A stretch of DNA of 34,598 bases. Source: a bacterium. GTDB taxonomy: Bacteria > Bacteroidota > Bacteroidia > NS11-12g > UBA955. A model generated the notes under the pieces. That model was not told where the DNA came from. It was given only the letters and a program-made list of their open reading frames with translations, and searched no databases. The position numbers and the translations under genes were made by a program. This document shows positions 15,370 through 23,735 of this stretch, one piece after another. The DNA lies in NCBI GenBank assembly GCA_029945665.1, contig JAQSCZ010000010.1, forward strand, positions 8,812 through 43,409, read 5' to 3'. Position 1 is the first letter of the stretch. Every line of letters starts with the position of its first letter.

Positions 15370-17025
15370 CTACAGAGAAATAATTTTGAACTCCACTCGG
15401 CGATTATTCAATCGACCTGCTTCTGTGGCATTGCTATCTATAGGGGCTTTTTGTCCCATGCCTTTGTAGTTTAAACGGTCTTCTTCTATGCCTAAATCCA
15501 TTAAATAAGTGACTACCGCAAAGGCTCTATTAACTGAAAGTGTTTCATTGTTTTTAACAGTTCCCTTGTTGTCTGTATGCCCGCTTATTTCTACTACCAT
15601 CGTAGGGTAAGTGCGCATCAGCCCAACCAAACTATCCAATGTTTCGAAAGAACCTTCTAGCAATTCCCATTTATCGGTTTCAAATTGAATATTGCGCAGC
15701 ACTAAAGTTTGACCAACTTGTGGCGAAGTGTAAAATGTATTCACTGGAGCAATGGGTTCTATTTCTTCGGCCGTATCTTTTAAGTCGTATTTTAATTCAC
15801 AACCTTTTACATTGCAAGGCCATTCAACGCCTTCAGTTTGTTCCATTAAAACAACATCATCAATGTAATAATAAATCTCATCTGGATAGCGGTCGGAGGA
15901 CTTGTCAACCGGCGTTAATTTCAAAGCAGAATCTGGTGTAAAATTGCCAATGTATAAATAACGCTCACCACCTGTAGCAACAAAACTTCCAGATATCACC
16001 ATCCATTGATCGCGGCAACCTAAAGGTAAATTTTTATGGGTTTCTAATACCACGCCATTTTTAATGGCATCCCTTGCGTATTTAAAAACCATCAAGCCCT
16101 TGCTAAGTGTAACTCCTACCCCATTTACGGCAAAAGTATTTTCGAATTTTAACTTCAATTTGAATTGCATGTTATAGGTAACCCCTGCTTTTAATGGAGC
16201 TTTTAATTCGTTGCGCAATACTTCATAATTAACACCATATACGCGATAGCCTGCATAACAATTGTTTTTGTTATGGAAAATATCGGGAGTTTCATTTGCC
16301 GAACCCCAATACTTGGCATAAGGGTCGTCTTCGAATTTTATTTGGGCATTATGGCCATTGGGCGTTCTGCTTTCACTCATTTCAAAATCGGGATTGTTAA
16401 TTAAATTCAATGGATTGCCCACAGCCCATCGTTTTATTTTAATGGCAGAATTTACTATTGGATTGGCTTGTAAAAACTCATCATCTGTTAAACGAATATT
16501 TTCTTCGGCAAGCGGATCCGTTTTTTCGGCTTTTGAAAACACCCCTGGATCGCCATTTAATAATTGTTTGGGTGTTGTGCTATATTGATATTTTAAGAGG
16601 CCTTTTTTTTCTACTACATTTAAGTTGCCCATACTGTCTGCAACAATTCTTATGGTGTCATTGTCATGGGCAAAAAGACCGCTGTCTAAGAATTGTGTTT
16701 TTTGCACCATACCATTTACATACCATCGTTTAAATAATAAAACGGACGCGTCAGAGTAAAATGACCATTCGCCATTTTTGGTTGAAAATTCATTGGCGTA
16801 TTCATAATTGCCTTCGGCTTTTTTTACACCATCAATACTAAATAATTGCCACAAGCCTATGCGCACACTGGTAATGTATTTGCCACCATAAGTGGTTTTA
16901 TGGGTTACTTGTTTAACCTTGCCTTTGGCAATGCAATTACCATCACTATCGAACTGGCAATTGTTCTGAGCAAATGCATGAAAAGAGACACTGAATAAAA
17001 GGATACTTAAGTAAGTTTTTATCAT
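15370..17025 (-). CDS. OmpA-family outer-membrane protein with N-terminal YwqK/MORN-like and central beta domains
   Basis: 551 residues. A signal peptide (MIKTYLSILLFSVSFHAFAQ) is followed by a region with 'G-x-W-x-x-y' turns (SVRIGLWQLFSIDGVKKAEG, NGEWSFYSDASVL) like MORN/YwqK repeats (about 45-115). A central beta-rich part (about 205-400) resembles a carbohydrate-binding/galactose-binding module (LINNPDFEMS, YNMQFKLKLKF, YYIDDVVLM). The last 110 residues are the OmpA C-terminal peptidoglycan-binding domain: VEISGHTDNKGT, LSVNRAFAVVTYLMDLGI and GRLNNRRVEFKI. It is therefore likely anchored to the cell wall in the periplasm or outer membrane. Transcribed alone or after rnz (52-nt gap). Confidence 0.85.
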   Translation of the reverse strand: MIKTYLSILLFSVSFHAFAQNNCQFDSDGNCIAKGKVKQVTHKTTYGGKYITSVRIGLWQLFSIDGVKKAEGNYEYANEFSTKNGEWSFYSDASVLLFKRWYVNGMVQKTQFLDSGLFAHDNDTIRIVADSMGNLNVVEKKGLLKYQYSTTPKQLLNGDPGVFSKAEKTDPLAEENIRLTDDEFLQANPIVNSAIKIKRWAVGNPLNLINNPDFEMSESRTPNGHNAQIKFEDDPYAKYWGSANETPDIFHNKNNCYAGYRVYGVNYEVLRNELKAPLKAGVTYNMQFKLKLKFENTFAVNGVGVTLSKGLMVFKYARDAIKNGVVLETHKNLPLGCRDQWMVISGSFVATGGERYLYIGNFTPDSALKLTPVDKSSDRYPDEIYYYIDDVVLMEQTEGVEWPCNVKGCELKYDLKDTAEEIEPIAPVNTFYTSPQVGQTLVLRNIQFETDKWELLEGSFETLDSLVGLMRTYPTMVVEISGHTDNKGTVKNNETLSVNRAFAVVTYLMDLGIEEDRLNYKGMGQKAPIDSNATEAGRLNNRRVEFKIISL

Positions 17026-17077
17026 TTTGTAATTACAACGAAGAAAATGATAAATTATTATAAATGAAATATTGAGC

Positions 17078-18061
17078 TTAATTCAAATTTACCACTTGGC
17101 TAAATTCAATTGGTGTTTTTATTGCAGGTTCTGATGCCGCACCAGGTTCGATAGAAAATTTAAGTCCTTCAATAGCCAATGAAGTTTGACTAAATACTAA
17201 TTTAGCTTCTTGTAAAAGCGGATCTAAATTGTCGTAACGCGAAGAGAAATGGCCAATAATTAAATGATCGACTCCCGCATTTTGGGCAATAATACCGGCC
17301 TGTTCTGCTGTGCTGTGGAAACGCTCGGCGGCTTTGTCTTGCAAGGCTTCAAGGTATGTAGCTTCGTGGTAAAGCACCGTGCAATTTTTAACATGTTCAA
17401 CAATTTCTAAATCAAAAATTGTATCACTACAATAGGCGTAACTCCGCGATGGCTTAGGGTCGTAACTGAGCAATTGATACGCAATAATTTCACCTTGTTC
17501 GTTTTGGAAGTCTTCGCCAGCTTTTATATTTTTAAAAAATGAAATTGGAACTTGGTATTTTTCAATATTTTCAATATTCAATGAACGCTCCTTAGGCGCT
17601 TCTTTTAAAATAAAACCGGTACAGTGAATTTGATGTTTAAGCGGAAAAGTACTTAATTCAAAATGATTTGTTTTTAGAATAACTTCAGCTTTGTTGGGAT
17701 TTGTTGGATGAAAAATAATGTCGAATTCAGGTTGTTTGCCACCTTCTAACAATTGTAAATTAATAATTTGTTTAAGCTGAGGAGGGCCAATAATATGCAA
17801 AGCGTTTTTTCGGCCCATTAAATTCATTGATGAAATTAAACCAATAAGACCGAAGTAGTGATCGCCATGCAAATGACTGATACAAATATAATCCAATCCA
17901 GTATGGCGGATTCCTAATTGTATTAAACGCATTTGAGTGCCTTCACCACAATCTATCATGATTTTATCATGACCGAATTTTAGTATTTGGGCACTTGGAT
18001 TTCGATCTCTTGTGGGTGTTGCGCTGCTCGAACCGAGTATGTATAGTTCAGGTGCTGACAT
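17078..18061 (-). CDS. rnz: Ribonuclease Z
   Basis: 327 residues, the short RNase Z (ElaC) length. A metallo-beta-lactamase-fold endonuclease that trims tRNA 3' ends. Visible: ILGSSSATPT and DCGEGTQMRLIQLGI at the N-terminus, metal site SHLHGDHYFGL (His63, His65, Asp67, His68), YHEATYL with a further His, YCSDT with Asp, and the C-terminal IGHFSSRY. All expected zinc ligands are present. It is divergent from the SDR gene and upstream of the OmpA gene in the same direction. A near-consensus -7 box (TAAACTTG) sits 8 nt before the ATG. Confidence 0.95.
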   Translation of the reverse strand: MSAPELYILGSSSATPTRDRNPSAQILKFGHDKIMIDCGEGTQMRLIQLGIRHTGLDYICISHLHGDHYFGLIGLISSMNLMGRKNALHIIGPPQLKQIINLQLLEGGKQPEFDIIFHPTNPNKAEVILKTNHFELSTFPLKHQIHCTGFILKEAPKERSLNIENIEKYQVPISFFKNIKAGEDFQNEQGEIIAYQLLSYDPKPSRSYAYCSDTIFDLEIVEHVKNCTVLYHEATYLEALQDKAAERFHSTAEQAGIIAQNAGVDHLIIGHFSSRYDNLDPLLQEAKLVFSQTSLAIEGLKFSIEPGAASEPAIKTPIEFSQVVNLN

Positions 18062-18124
18062 AATTTATGCAAGTTTATCACTTTAATACAATTAATTTGA
18101 GCTTATCCCCCAAAAAAAAATCAT

Positions 18125-18132
18125 TATTTTTG
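18125..18132 (+). promoter_or_regulatory. -7 promoter box for the SDR gene
   Basis: TATTTTTG matches TAnnTTTG and ends 8 nt before the ATG at 18141. A TTTG exists upstream (18096-18099), but the 25-nt spacing, which includes an A9 run, is longer than usual. Confidence 0.45.
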
Positions 18133-18140
18133 TCGCAACA

Positions 18141-18905
18141 ATGAACTCAAAACCAATTGCTTTAATTACCGGAGCTACCTCTGGAATTGGTAAGGCCTGT
18201 GCTGAACTGCTGGCAACCAATAACTTCCAATTAATTTTAACAGGACGAAGAACAGAAAGGTTAGTAGAATTGAAACAGAATTTAGAAAAACAATTTGCTA
18301 TAAAAGTTTTAATTTTAACACTCGATGTCAGAAATCGCGAGGCTGTTGAATTGGCTTTTTCAAGTTTGCCAAAGGAATGGCAAAGTATTGATGTATTAAT
18401 TAATAATGCTGGTTTAGCAATGGGCTTATCATCGATTGAAAATGGCAATATCGATCATTGGGATACGATGATAGATACCAATTTGAAAGGACTTTTATAC
18501 GTGACTAAAAATGTGGTTCCTTATATGATAGAGCACAAAAAAGGGCATATTGTAAATGTTGGCAGTATTGCAGGCAAAGAAGTGTATGCCAATGGCAATG
18601 TATATTGTGCCACCAAACATGCGGTAGATGCTTTGAATCGCAGTATGCGTTTGGATTTGAGCAAATATCCAATCAGGGTTTCTGCTATTCATCCAGGTGC
18701 TGTAGAAACAGAGTTTTCTGTTGTGAGATTTGAAGGCGATGAAGTGAGAGCAAAAACAGTATATGAAGGATTTGAAAATTTAGTTGCAACCGATGTGGCC
18801 GAAGCAGTATGGTTTATGCTCAATCGTCCTCCTCATGTTAACATCAATGAAATGACCATTATGCCAACTGCCCAACCAATGGCAGGGGTTATTAATAGGA
18901 AGTAG
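18141..18905 (+). CDS. Short-chain dehydrogenase/reductase, YdfG type
   Basis: 254 residues, a classical SDR. NADP-binding motif TGATSGIGKAC (about 10-20) with TGRRTER just after strand 2, which favours NADP(H); NNAGLAMG; catalytic Ser (VGSIAG), Tyr and Lys in YCATKHAVDALN; and HPGAVETEFSVVRF. This set matches the YdfG-like NADP-dependent 3-hydroxy acid (serine/threonine) dehydrogenase group. The N-terminus fits the ATG chosen. The exact substrate is uncertain, since many SDRs share these motifs. Single gene, followed by the palindrome array. Confidence 0.9.
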   Translation: MNSKPIALITGATSGIGKACAELLATNNFQLILTGRRTERLVELKQNLEKQFAIKVLILTLDVRNREAVELAFSSLPKEWQSIDVLINNAGLAMGLSSIENGNIDHWDTMIDTNLKGLLYVTKNVVPYMIEHKKGHIVNVGSIAGKEVYANGNVYCATKHAVDALNRSMRLDLSKYPIRVSAIHPGAVETEFSVVRFEGDEVRAKTVYEGFENLVATDVAEAVWFMLNRPPHVNINEMTIMPTAQPMAGVINRK

Positions 18906-19000
18906 GGGGTAGTAGGTTGGATTAAAAAATATAAAAAGCCTTTAACTTAAATGCTTCAAAAATACTATGACATAATAAATTGTTTTCTATTGAAGGGTTA

Positions 19001-20031
19001 TGAATTCTGAGTGGCTTCAATTTGAATCGCGTCATATAATCAATGCATATTTAACAAACAGCATTCAACCACTTTGTGGTTGTTCATACTTGGTTGTATT
19101 TTGTTATTCATATTAAATCCCTCCGGGATTTCTCAATAGCGCAAAAATTAACTTACAATGATTAACTTAATAGCTAAAATAATTTCAAAAATTAAAACAT
19201 TAAAAGAAGCCTGAAGGGCTTCAATCTGAATAACATCGGTGCAGCCGATGAGAATGAAATAACGTGGAGCCCCAACCCTGAAAGGGTTGAATGTTGTTTT
19301 TGGATTTCGGAAAAGCCAATTACAGCCTACAAAATGCCGCATTTTGAATCCTGAGCGGCTTCAATTTGAATCGCGTCATATAATCAATGCATATTTAACA
19401 AACAGCATTCAACCACTTTGTGGTTGTTCATACTTGGTTGTATTTTGTTATTCATATTAAATCCCTCCGGGATTTCTCAATAGCGCAAAAATTAACTTAC
19501 AATGATTAACTTAATAGCTAAAATAATTTCAAAAATTAAAACATTAAAAGAAGCCTGAAGGGCTTCAATCTGAATAACATCGGTGCAGCCGATGAGAATG
19601 AAATAACGTGGAGCCCCAACCCTGAAAGGGTTGAATGTTGTTTTTGGATTTCGGAAAAGCCAATTACAGCCTACAAAATGCCGCATTTTGAATCCTGAGC
19701 GGCTTCAATTTCAATCGCATCATTTAACCAATGCATATTTAACAAACAGCATTCAACCACTTTGTGGTTGTTCATACTTCGTTATATTTTGCTATTCATA
19801 TTAAATCCCTCCGGGATTTCTAAATAGCGCAAAAATTAACTTACAAAAATTAACTTAATTGCTATAGTAATTTCAAAAATCAAGATATTAAAAGAAGCCT
19901 GAAGGGCTTCAATCTGAATAACATCGGTGCAACCGATGCGAATGAAATAGCTTGGAACCCCAACCCTGAAAGGGTTGAATTCTGTTTTTGTGTTTGCAGA
20001 AAAGCCAATAATAGCCCGCAAAAAAGCCGCA
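19001..20031. repeat. Three tandem copies of a 344-bp unit, each with six 17-nt palindromes
   Basis: Copies lie at 19001-19344, 19345-19688 and 19689 to about 20031. By eye, copies 1 and 2 differ at only 2 positions; copy 3 differs at roughly 30-35. Each unit holds six palindromes with 6-nt arms and 5-nt loops. In copy 1 these are 19002-19018 (imperfect), 19066-19082 (CAACCACTTTGTGGTTG), 19115-19131 (AAATCCCTCCGGGATTT), 19206-19222 (GAAGCCTGAAGGGCTTC), 19234-19250 (CATCGGTGCAGCCGATG) and 19273-19289 (CAACCCTGAAAGGGTTG). In copy 3 the arms of the five perfect palindromes are unchanged and only one loop base differs. A 64-codon minus-strand ORF repeats in each unit but is not convincing as protein. 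The flanks 18906-19000 and 20032-20101 show nothing else. Confidence 0.92.
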
Positions 20032-20101
20032 AATTTATCTTGTTCGAAAGCGTAAACCTGCGGCCTAATATCTGTAAAATGTTATTTTGATTAACCTGTT
20101 C

Positions 20102-21163
20102 CTATTTTTTAAATTTTGGATTTGTAATAAATTCAGTATCGGTTAATGTATTTAAAAATGCAATGATATCTTGTACATCTGCTGGATTTAATCTTCCCTT
20201 TTTAATGTTGTCTAAATTGGGGTCTAAATTAGCGGTGTATTTAAAACCTATATTGTAATGTTGAATACATTCTTCCAAGGTTTTAAATCTACCATCGTGC
20301 ATATAAGGACCAGTTAATGCAATGTTTCTCAACGAAGGTGTTTTAAACTTTCCATCATCCGTTGGATTCAATGTAATGCGTCCACGACCTATGTCAACAG
20401 GGATACTATCTAAGCCAGTATTGCGATATTCAAAATCACTGAAAGTACTACCAATGACATGGCAATGCGCACAGTCGCCCTTTTTCATATCGGTATACCA
20501 ACTCAATCCTCTTAATTCTTGAGGTGTAAAACTGGCGGTTCCAGCTTTCACTTGGTCATATTTACTATTGCCCGAAATTAAAGTACGCTCAAATTGCGCA
20601 ATCGCTTTCATTATCATGGCTGTACCAATTTTGTCGCCACCAAACACGCGTTTGAACAAGGCAGGATAGGTTGGGTGAGCATTTAATTCGGCCAATACAT
20701 TATTAAGGTCCTCATGCATTTCAACTGGATTTTGAATGGGCCCTATTACTTGTGATTCCAAATCTGCTGCGCCACCATCCCAGAAAAATTGTTTCTGATA
20801 ACCAAGGTTAACGAGTGGCATAGCATTTCTTGTGCCTATCAATTTATCAATACCTGTGCTGAATTGTACGCTACTGTCGCTAAATGAAAACGACTGTTTA
20901 TGACAACTAGCGCAGGACATCGTGTTATCTCCTGATAAAATTGGATCAAAAAATAATTGTTTGCCTAGTGCAACACCTTCTTCCGTCATTGGATTACTTG
21001 CAGGGATATCCATTGGAGGTAAACCATTCGGAATTTGCAAGACATAAGGCGTTAAGCCTGCAACTTGTTCATCGGGTGATTGTGATTTTTTACATCCAAC
21101 AATAAAGAGAATAAAGCAGAAACCAGCTAAGGATGCAATGATTAACTTATTGAGTTTATTCAT
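20102..21163 (-). CDS. Diheme MauG/cytochrome-c-peroxidase-like lipoprotein (MbnH-like)
   Basis: 353 residues. A lipoprotein signal ends at Cys24 (IVGCKKS). Two c-type heme motifs are visible: CASCH (84-88) and CAHCH (231-235), with the family patterns LGKQLFFDPILSGDNTMSC and GPIQNPVEMHEDL. The fold is that of the bacterial diheme peroxidase/MauG family, acting in the periplasm. Its stop-start junction with the MbnP-like gene (overlap by 1 nt, TAATG) points to the MbnP-MbnH system, in which the MauG-like enzyme oxidises a Trp of MbnP to kynurenine to build a copper site. Peroxidase activity against H2O2 is the alternative. It is followed by the 344-bp repeat array. Confidence 0.88.
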   Translation of the reverse strand: MNKLNKLIIASLAGFCFILFIVGCKKSQSPDEQVAGLTPYVLQIPNGLPPMDIPASNPMTEEGVALGKQLFFDPILSGDNTMSCASCHKQSFSFSDSSVQFSTGIDKLIGTRNAMPLVNLGYQKQFFWDGGAADLESQVIGPIQNPVEMHEDLNNVLAELNAHPTYPALFKRVFGGDKIGTAMIMKAIAQFERTLISGNSKYDQVKAGTASFTPQELRGLSWYTDMKKGDCAHCHVIGSTFSDFEYRNTGLDSIPVDIGRGRITLNPTDDGKFKTPSLRNIALTGPYMHDGRFKTLEECIQHYNIGFKYTANLDPNLDNIKKGRLNPADVQDIIAFLNTLTDTEFITNPKFKK

Positions 21164-21927
21164 TATTCTATTCGGTCTAAAATAAAGGCATCATAAAAAC
21201 TCAATTTTAAATTATCCATCCATGGAAAATCCTGATTACTGCTCGATTGGCGGTTGTAATCGACGTTGAAATCGACATTGGTAGGGGTGGTGTACAATTT
21301 ATTTAAATTGAATTTGAATAACACTTTTTTATCTACTCCATTTACGACTAAAGGCGCAGTTAATGGCATTTCAACAATTGTAAAAGCGCGATCGGTGGCA
21401 AAGTGAAAAACCAAAGATTTTGTCTGATTTGTGCTGTTTTTGAATTTACCTTCATGTTTGAAAAACACATAGCCTGTGTTCCAATCCCATATCATCCCTT
21501 TAGCAGGTTCTAAATCGCCATCTTGTGCACCTGTATGGTTGCGGTCTTGAGGAAGGCCAATGTTGAATACTATTTTCGTATAGGTGCCATTGGGAATATT
21601 AAGACCATTGATGACACAAGTAGACAAATCGGCTGCATTGATTAAATCGTAATTCTCAAGACTCACAAAAGTACTATCCGCTCTTACCAATTTCACATTG
21701 GTAACATAGTATTTTAATAAGTCTATTTGATACATATTGCCAGCAGCGTTCGTGTATTGCATTTTGCCAAATTCAATTGGCTGTCCATCAACTTCATTGC
21801 TAAATAATAGGTCAACATTTGCTGTAGATGGAATTGCTTTAGCAGGTTCTTCGGTTGTTTTTTTCTTGCAAGCCGTTAAAGAAACGAAGGCAATGAATGC
21901 CAAGCAAGTAATTTTTATAAAGTTCAT
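21163..21927 (-). CDS. MbnP-like periplasmic copper-binding lipoprotein
   Basis: 254 residues, lipobox at LTAC (Cys20). The body matches the MbnP family: LLFSNEVDGQPIEFG, YQIDLLKYYVTNVKL, TKIVFNIGLPQDRNHTGA, the conserved GMIWDWNTGYVFFKHEG (Trp147 and Trp149) and VLFKFNLNKLY. In methanotroph MbnP a Trp becomes kynurenine by MbnH and takes part in copper binding; which Trp here is equivalent needs an alignment. The gene lies 1 nt over the diheme gene and 77 nt downstream of the Cys-rich peptide gene, with a hairpin between them. Confidence 0.88.
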   Translation of the reverse strand: MNFIKITCLAFIAFVSLTACKKKTTEEPAKAIPSTANVDLLFSNEVDGQPIEFGKMQYTNAAGNMYQIDLLKYYVTNVKLVRADSTFVSLENYDLINAADLSTCVINGLNIPNGTYTKIVFNIGLPQDRNHTGAQDGDLEPAKGMIWDWNTGYVFFKHEGKFKNSTNQTKSLVFHFATDRAFTIVEMPLTAPLVVNGVDKKVLFKFNLNKLYTTPTNVDFNVDYNRQSSSNQDFPWMDNLKLSFYDAFILDRIE

Positions 21928-21939
21928 TTAAATTATTTT

Positions 21940-21984
21940 AAATTTTAAAAATAAACAGGAGCATCCGTTCGAAAACAGATGCTC
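21940..21984 (-). terminator. Hairpin with TTCG loop between the Cys-rich peptide gene and the MbnP-like gene
   Basis: On the minus strand GAGCATC-T-GTT and AAC-G-GATGCTC pair over 11 positions (one T-G) around a TTCG loop (21959-21984), followed by an AT-rich tail. Only 31 nt separate it from the MbnP-like ATG, so either mbnP depends on read-through or the hairpin is a partial terminator/RNA stabiliser. Confidence 0.75.
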
Positions 21985-22004
21985 ATGTCTAATTATAGGT
22001 TTAA

Positions 22005-22199
22005 TTATTTGCAGCAAGCGCAACCACATTCGCATTCGGTTCCTGAGCAAGAGTTGTCGCATGTACAAGCTACTTCGCATTTATCTGTGCCGCAGCAAGA
22101 GCCGTTGCAAGATGATTTGTTGTTTGCAGAGTATGCATATAAAGCGCCAGTGGTAGCAACGATGGCTAAAGTAGCCAATACAATTATTTTCTTTTTCAT
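22005..22199 (-). CDS. Cys-rich exported peptide, metallothionein-like
   Basis: 64 residues. A signal peptide covers about residues 1-24 (MKKKIIVLATLAIVATTGAL). The mature part of about 40 residues has 12 cysteines in C-CC, CxC and CC spacings (SSCNGSCCGT, EVACTCDNSC, ECECGCACCK) and almost no hydrophobic residues. This is the composition of a metallothionein, but an exported one. I do not recognise an exact family. It lies just upstream of the MbnP-MbnH-like pair and near a CDF exporter, so metal binding in the envelope is the likely role (inference). Confidence 0.75.
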   Translation of the reverse strand: MKKKIIVLATLAIVATTGALYAYSANNKSSCNGSCCGTDKCEVACTCDNSCSGTECECGCACCK

Positions 22200-22389
22200 T
22201 TTGATGTTATTTTATTTATTATTTGTTGTGCCTGAATGGTTACAGACGTTTTATTTGTCAATAGCAATATTGCCAATTAACGGGAAAGGGGAACCATGTC
22301 TATTATTGAATAGAACCTGAGTGAAAATTAGTTTAAAGCAATCAAATCCCCAAGTGGGTAAAAGGCTAAGTTAATTTTCTAAATAAAAA

Positions 22390-22791
22390 TCAAATTTGAA
22401 GCACGCGTTTTTGAATCAGAATTGGCACCGTGGGTGCTAGAGGATTCAAATCGAAATAAGAAACTTGTATTACGTTTAAATTTGTATTTAAACTGATTTT
22501 AGATAAATAGGAAGGAACAATTTTTTTGCAAAAATCTTTTAAGGAAATTGTTGATGCCTTTTGCAAACCTGGCACCGAATTAATAACAGTGCTGTAGGAA
22601 TGTGTGTGACAACAAGTAGATTTTTTTGAAGCCTTAATGCATGCACAACAATCTTTTCCTTGCTGAAAACCATTGTCTTTGAAATGAAGCGAAATGCTAG
22701 AAAAGACATCGCAACAAGTTGCAACCTCTACCTTTAATCCACTGCCAGTGAGTAGGAATAAAAAAGATAGTATGATGGCTTTTAATTTCAT
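22390..22791 (-). CDS. HYC_CC_PP-like Cys-rich exported protein
   Basis: 133 residues from the ATG (an upstream TTG in frame is not used). A signal-like hydrophobic start (MKLKAIILSFLFLLTGSG) is followed by Cys/His clusters: VATCCDVF, GKDCCACIKASKKSTCCHTHS, and a C-terminal Pro-rich end (LNPLAPTVPILIQKRVLQI). The layout fits the HYC_CC_PP family of Bacteroidota, small proteins often found beside heavy-metal transporters. It starts 13 nt after the CDF exporter gene, so the two are probably one operon. Function unknown; periplasmic metal binding is the simplest guess. Confidence 0.65.
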   Translation of the reverse strand: MKLKAIILSFLFLLTGSGLKVEVATCCDVFSSISLHFKDNGFQQGKDCCACIKASKKSTCCHTHSYSTVINSVPGLQKASTISLKDFCKKIVPSYLSKISLNTNLNVIQVSYFDLNPLAPTVPILIQKRVLQI

Positions 22792-22804
22792 TAACAATAC
22801 AAAT

Positions 22805-23728
22805 TTAGTGATTTATTTCTGATTTGCAATTTTTATATTCCATTTCTAAGGTAGCATGGTGAATGTTAATTAAGTGCAAGTTTTTTTTAAGTAAGGTCTT
22901 TATTTCTTCGGCTAAATCGGAGTTAATACACTCTTTAAATAATACATGGGCGGTCATGGCATTCTGACTGCTGCTAATTGGCCACACATGAATGTGGTGT
23001 AAATCGATGATGTGGTCATCCAATTGTTTTAAGGCTTTTATTTTATCGATACTAATATTGTCGGGCACTCCATCTAAAGACAATCGGATGGTTGTTTTTA
23101 GTAGCCGCCAAGTTGAAATTACAATAATGGCCATTATGCCGATACTAATCAGTGGGTCGAGCCACAGCCAATGGGCATAGTGAATAAGTAACCCACCAAC
23201 TACCACGCCTAAAGAAATAAGCGCATCAAGCATTAAATGTAAGTAGGCCCCGCGAATATTGATATCATTTTGGTTTTGTCTGAAAAATAATAAGGCACTT
23301 AGTGCATTGATAATAATGCCAATAAAAGCAATAATTGAAACGGTAAATCCATTGATATTGGTTGGATTGGCAAGGCGGTGAATGGCCGAATAGCCGATTC
23401 CACCAACGGCAATTGAGAGAATAATGGCATTGGCCATGCCTGCTAAAATCGTGCCTTTGCTAAATCCATAAGTAAATTTATCTGTAGGTTTTACTTCAGC
23501 CAATTTAAGAGCCAATACAGAAATAAGCAAACCTGCCACATCGCTTAAATTATGCCCAGCATCCGAAAGTAAAGACAGAGAATCTGTTGAAAAGCCAGCA
23601 ATGGCTTCTACTATCACAAATGCCAAGTTAAGGCCAATACCCACCAAAAATACTTTTGAAATTTGTTTGATTTCATGCTGGTGATCGTGGTGATGCTGAT
23701 GGTCGCTATCTTGAGAATGGTGGTGCAA
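22805..23728 (-). CDS. Cation diffusion facilitator (CzcD/ZitB-type metal exporter)
   Basis: 307 residues with a His-rich cytosolic N-terminus (His-Ser-Gln-Asp-Ser-Asp-His-Gln-His..., nine His among the first 18 residues), six membrane helices and a soluble C-terminal domain. Metal-site helices are visible: SLLSDAGHNLSDVAGL (helix 2) and YLHLMLDALISLGVVVGG (helix 5). The family exports Zn(II), Co(II) or Cd(II) in exchange for protons. The start is TTG: an in-frame stop immediately precedes it and no ATG exists until well inside helix 3. A TAnnTTTG box ends 7 nt before this TTG. First gene of a CDF/HYC_CC_PP-like operon. Confidence 0.9.
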   Translation of the reverse strand: MHHHSQDSDHQHHHDHQHEIKQISKVFLVGIGLNLAFVIVEAIAGFSTDSLSLLSDAGHNLSDVAGLLISVLALKLAEVKPTDKFTYGFSKGTILAGMANAIILSIAVGGIGYSAIHRLANPTNINGFTVSIIAFIGIIINALSALLFFRQNQNDINIRGAYLHLMLDALISLGVVVGGLLIHYAHWLWLDPLISIGIMAIIVISTWRLLKTTIRLSLDGVPDNISIDKIKALKQLDDHIIDLHHIHVWPISSSQNAMTAHVLFKECINSDLAEEIKTLLKKNLHLINIHHATLEMEYKNCKSEINH

Positions 23729-23735
23729 TTATTTT

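Noticed and set aside
19148-20021. A minus-strand ORF of about 64 codons repeated in each 344-bp unit
   Set aside because: It is open only because the repeat is open; it has no family features, no promoter or start context, and the palindromes rather than the codons are conserved in the diverged third copy.
21979-22320. Plus-strand ORF of 113 codons opposite the Cys-rich peptide
   Set aside because: It is the complement of a gene with signal peptide and Cys pattern; its own product is low-complexity (His/Gln/Ser) with no start context.
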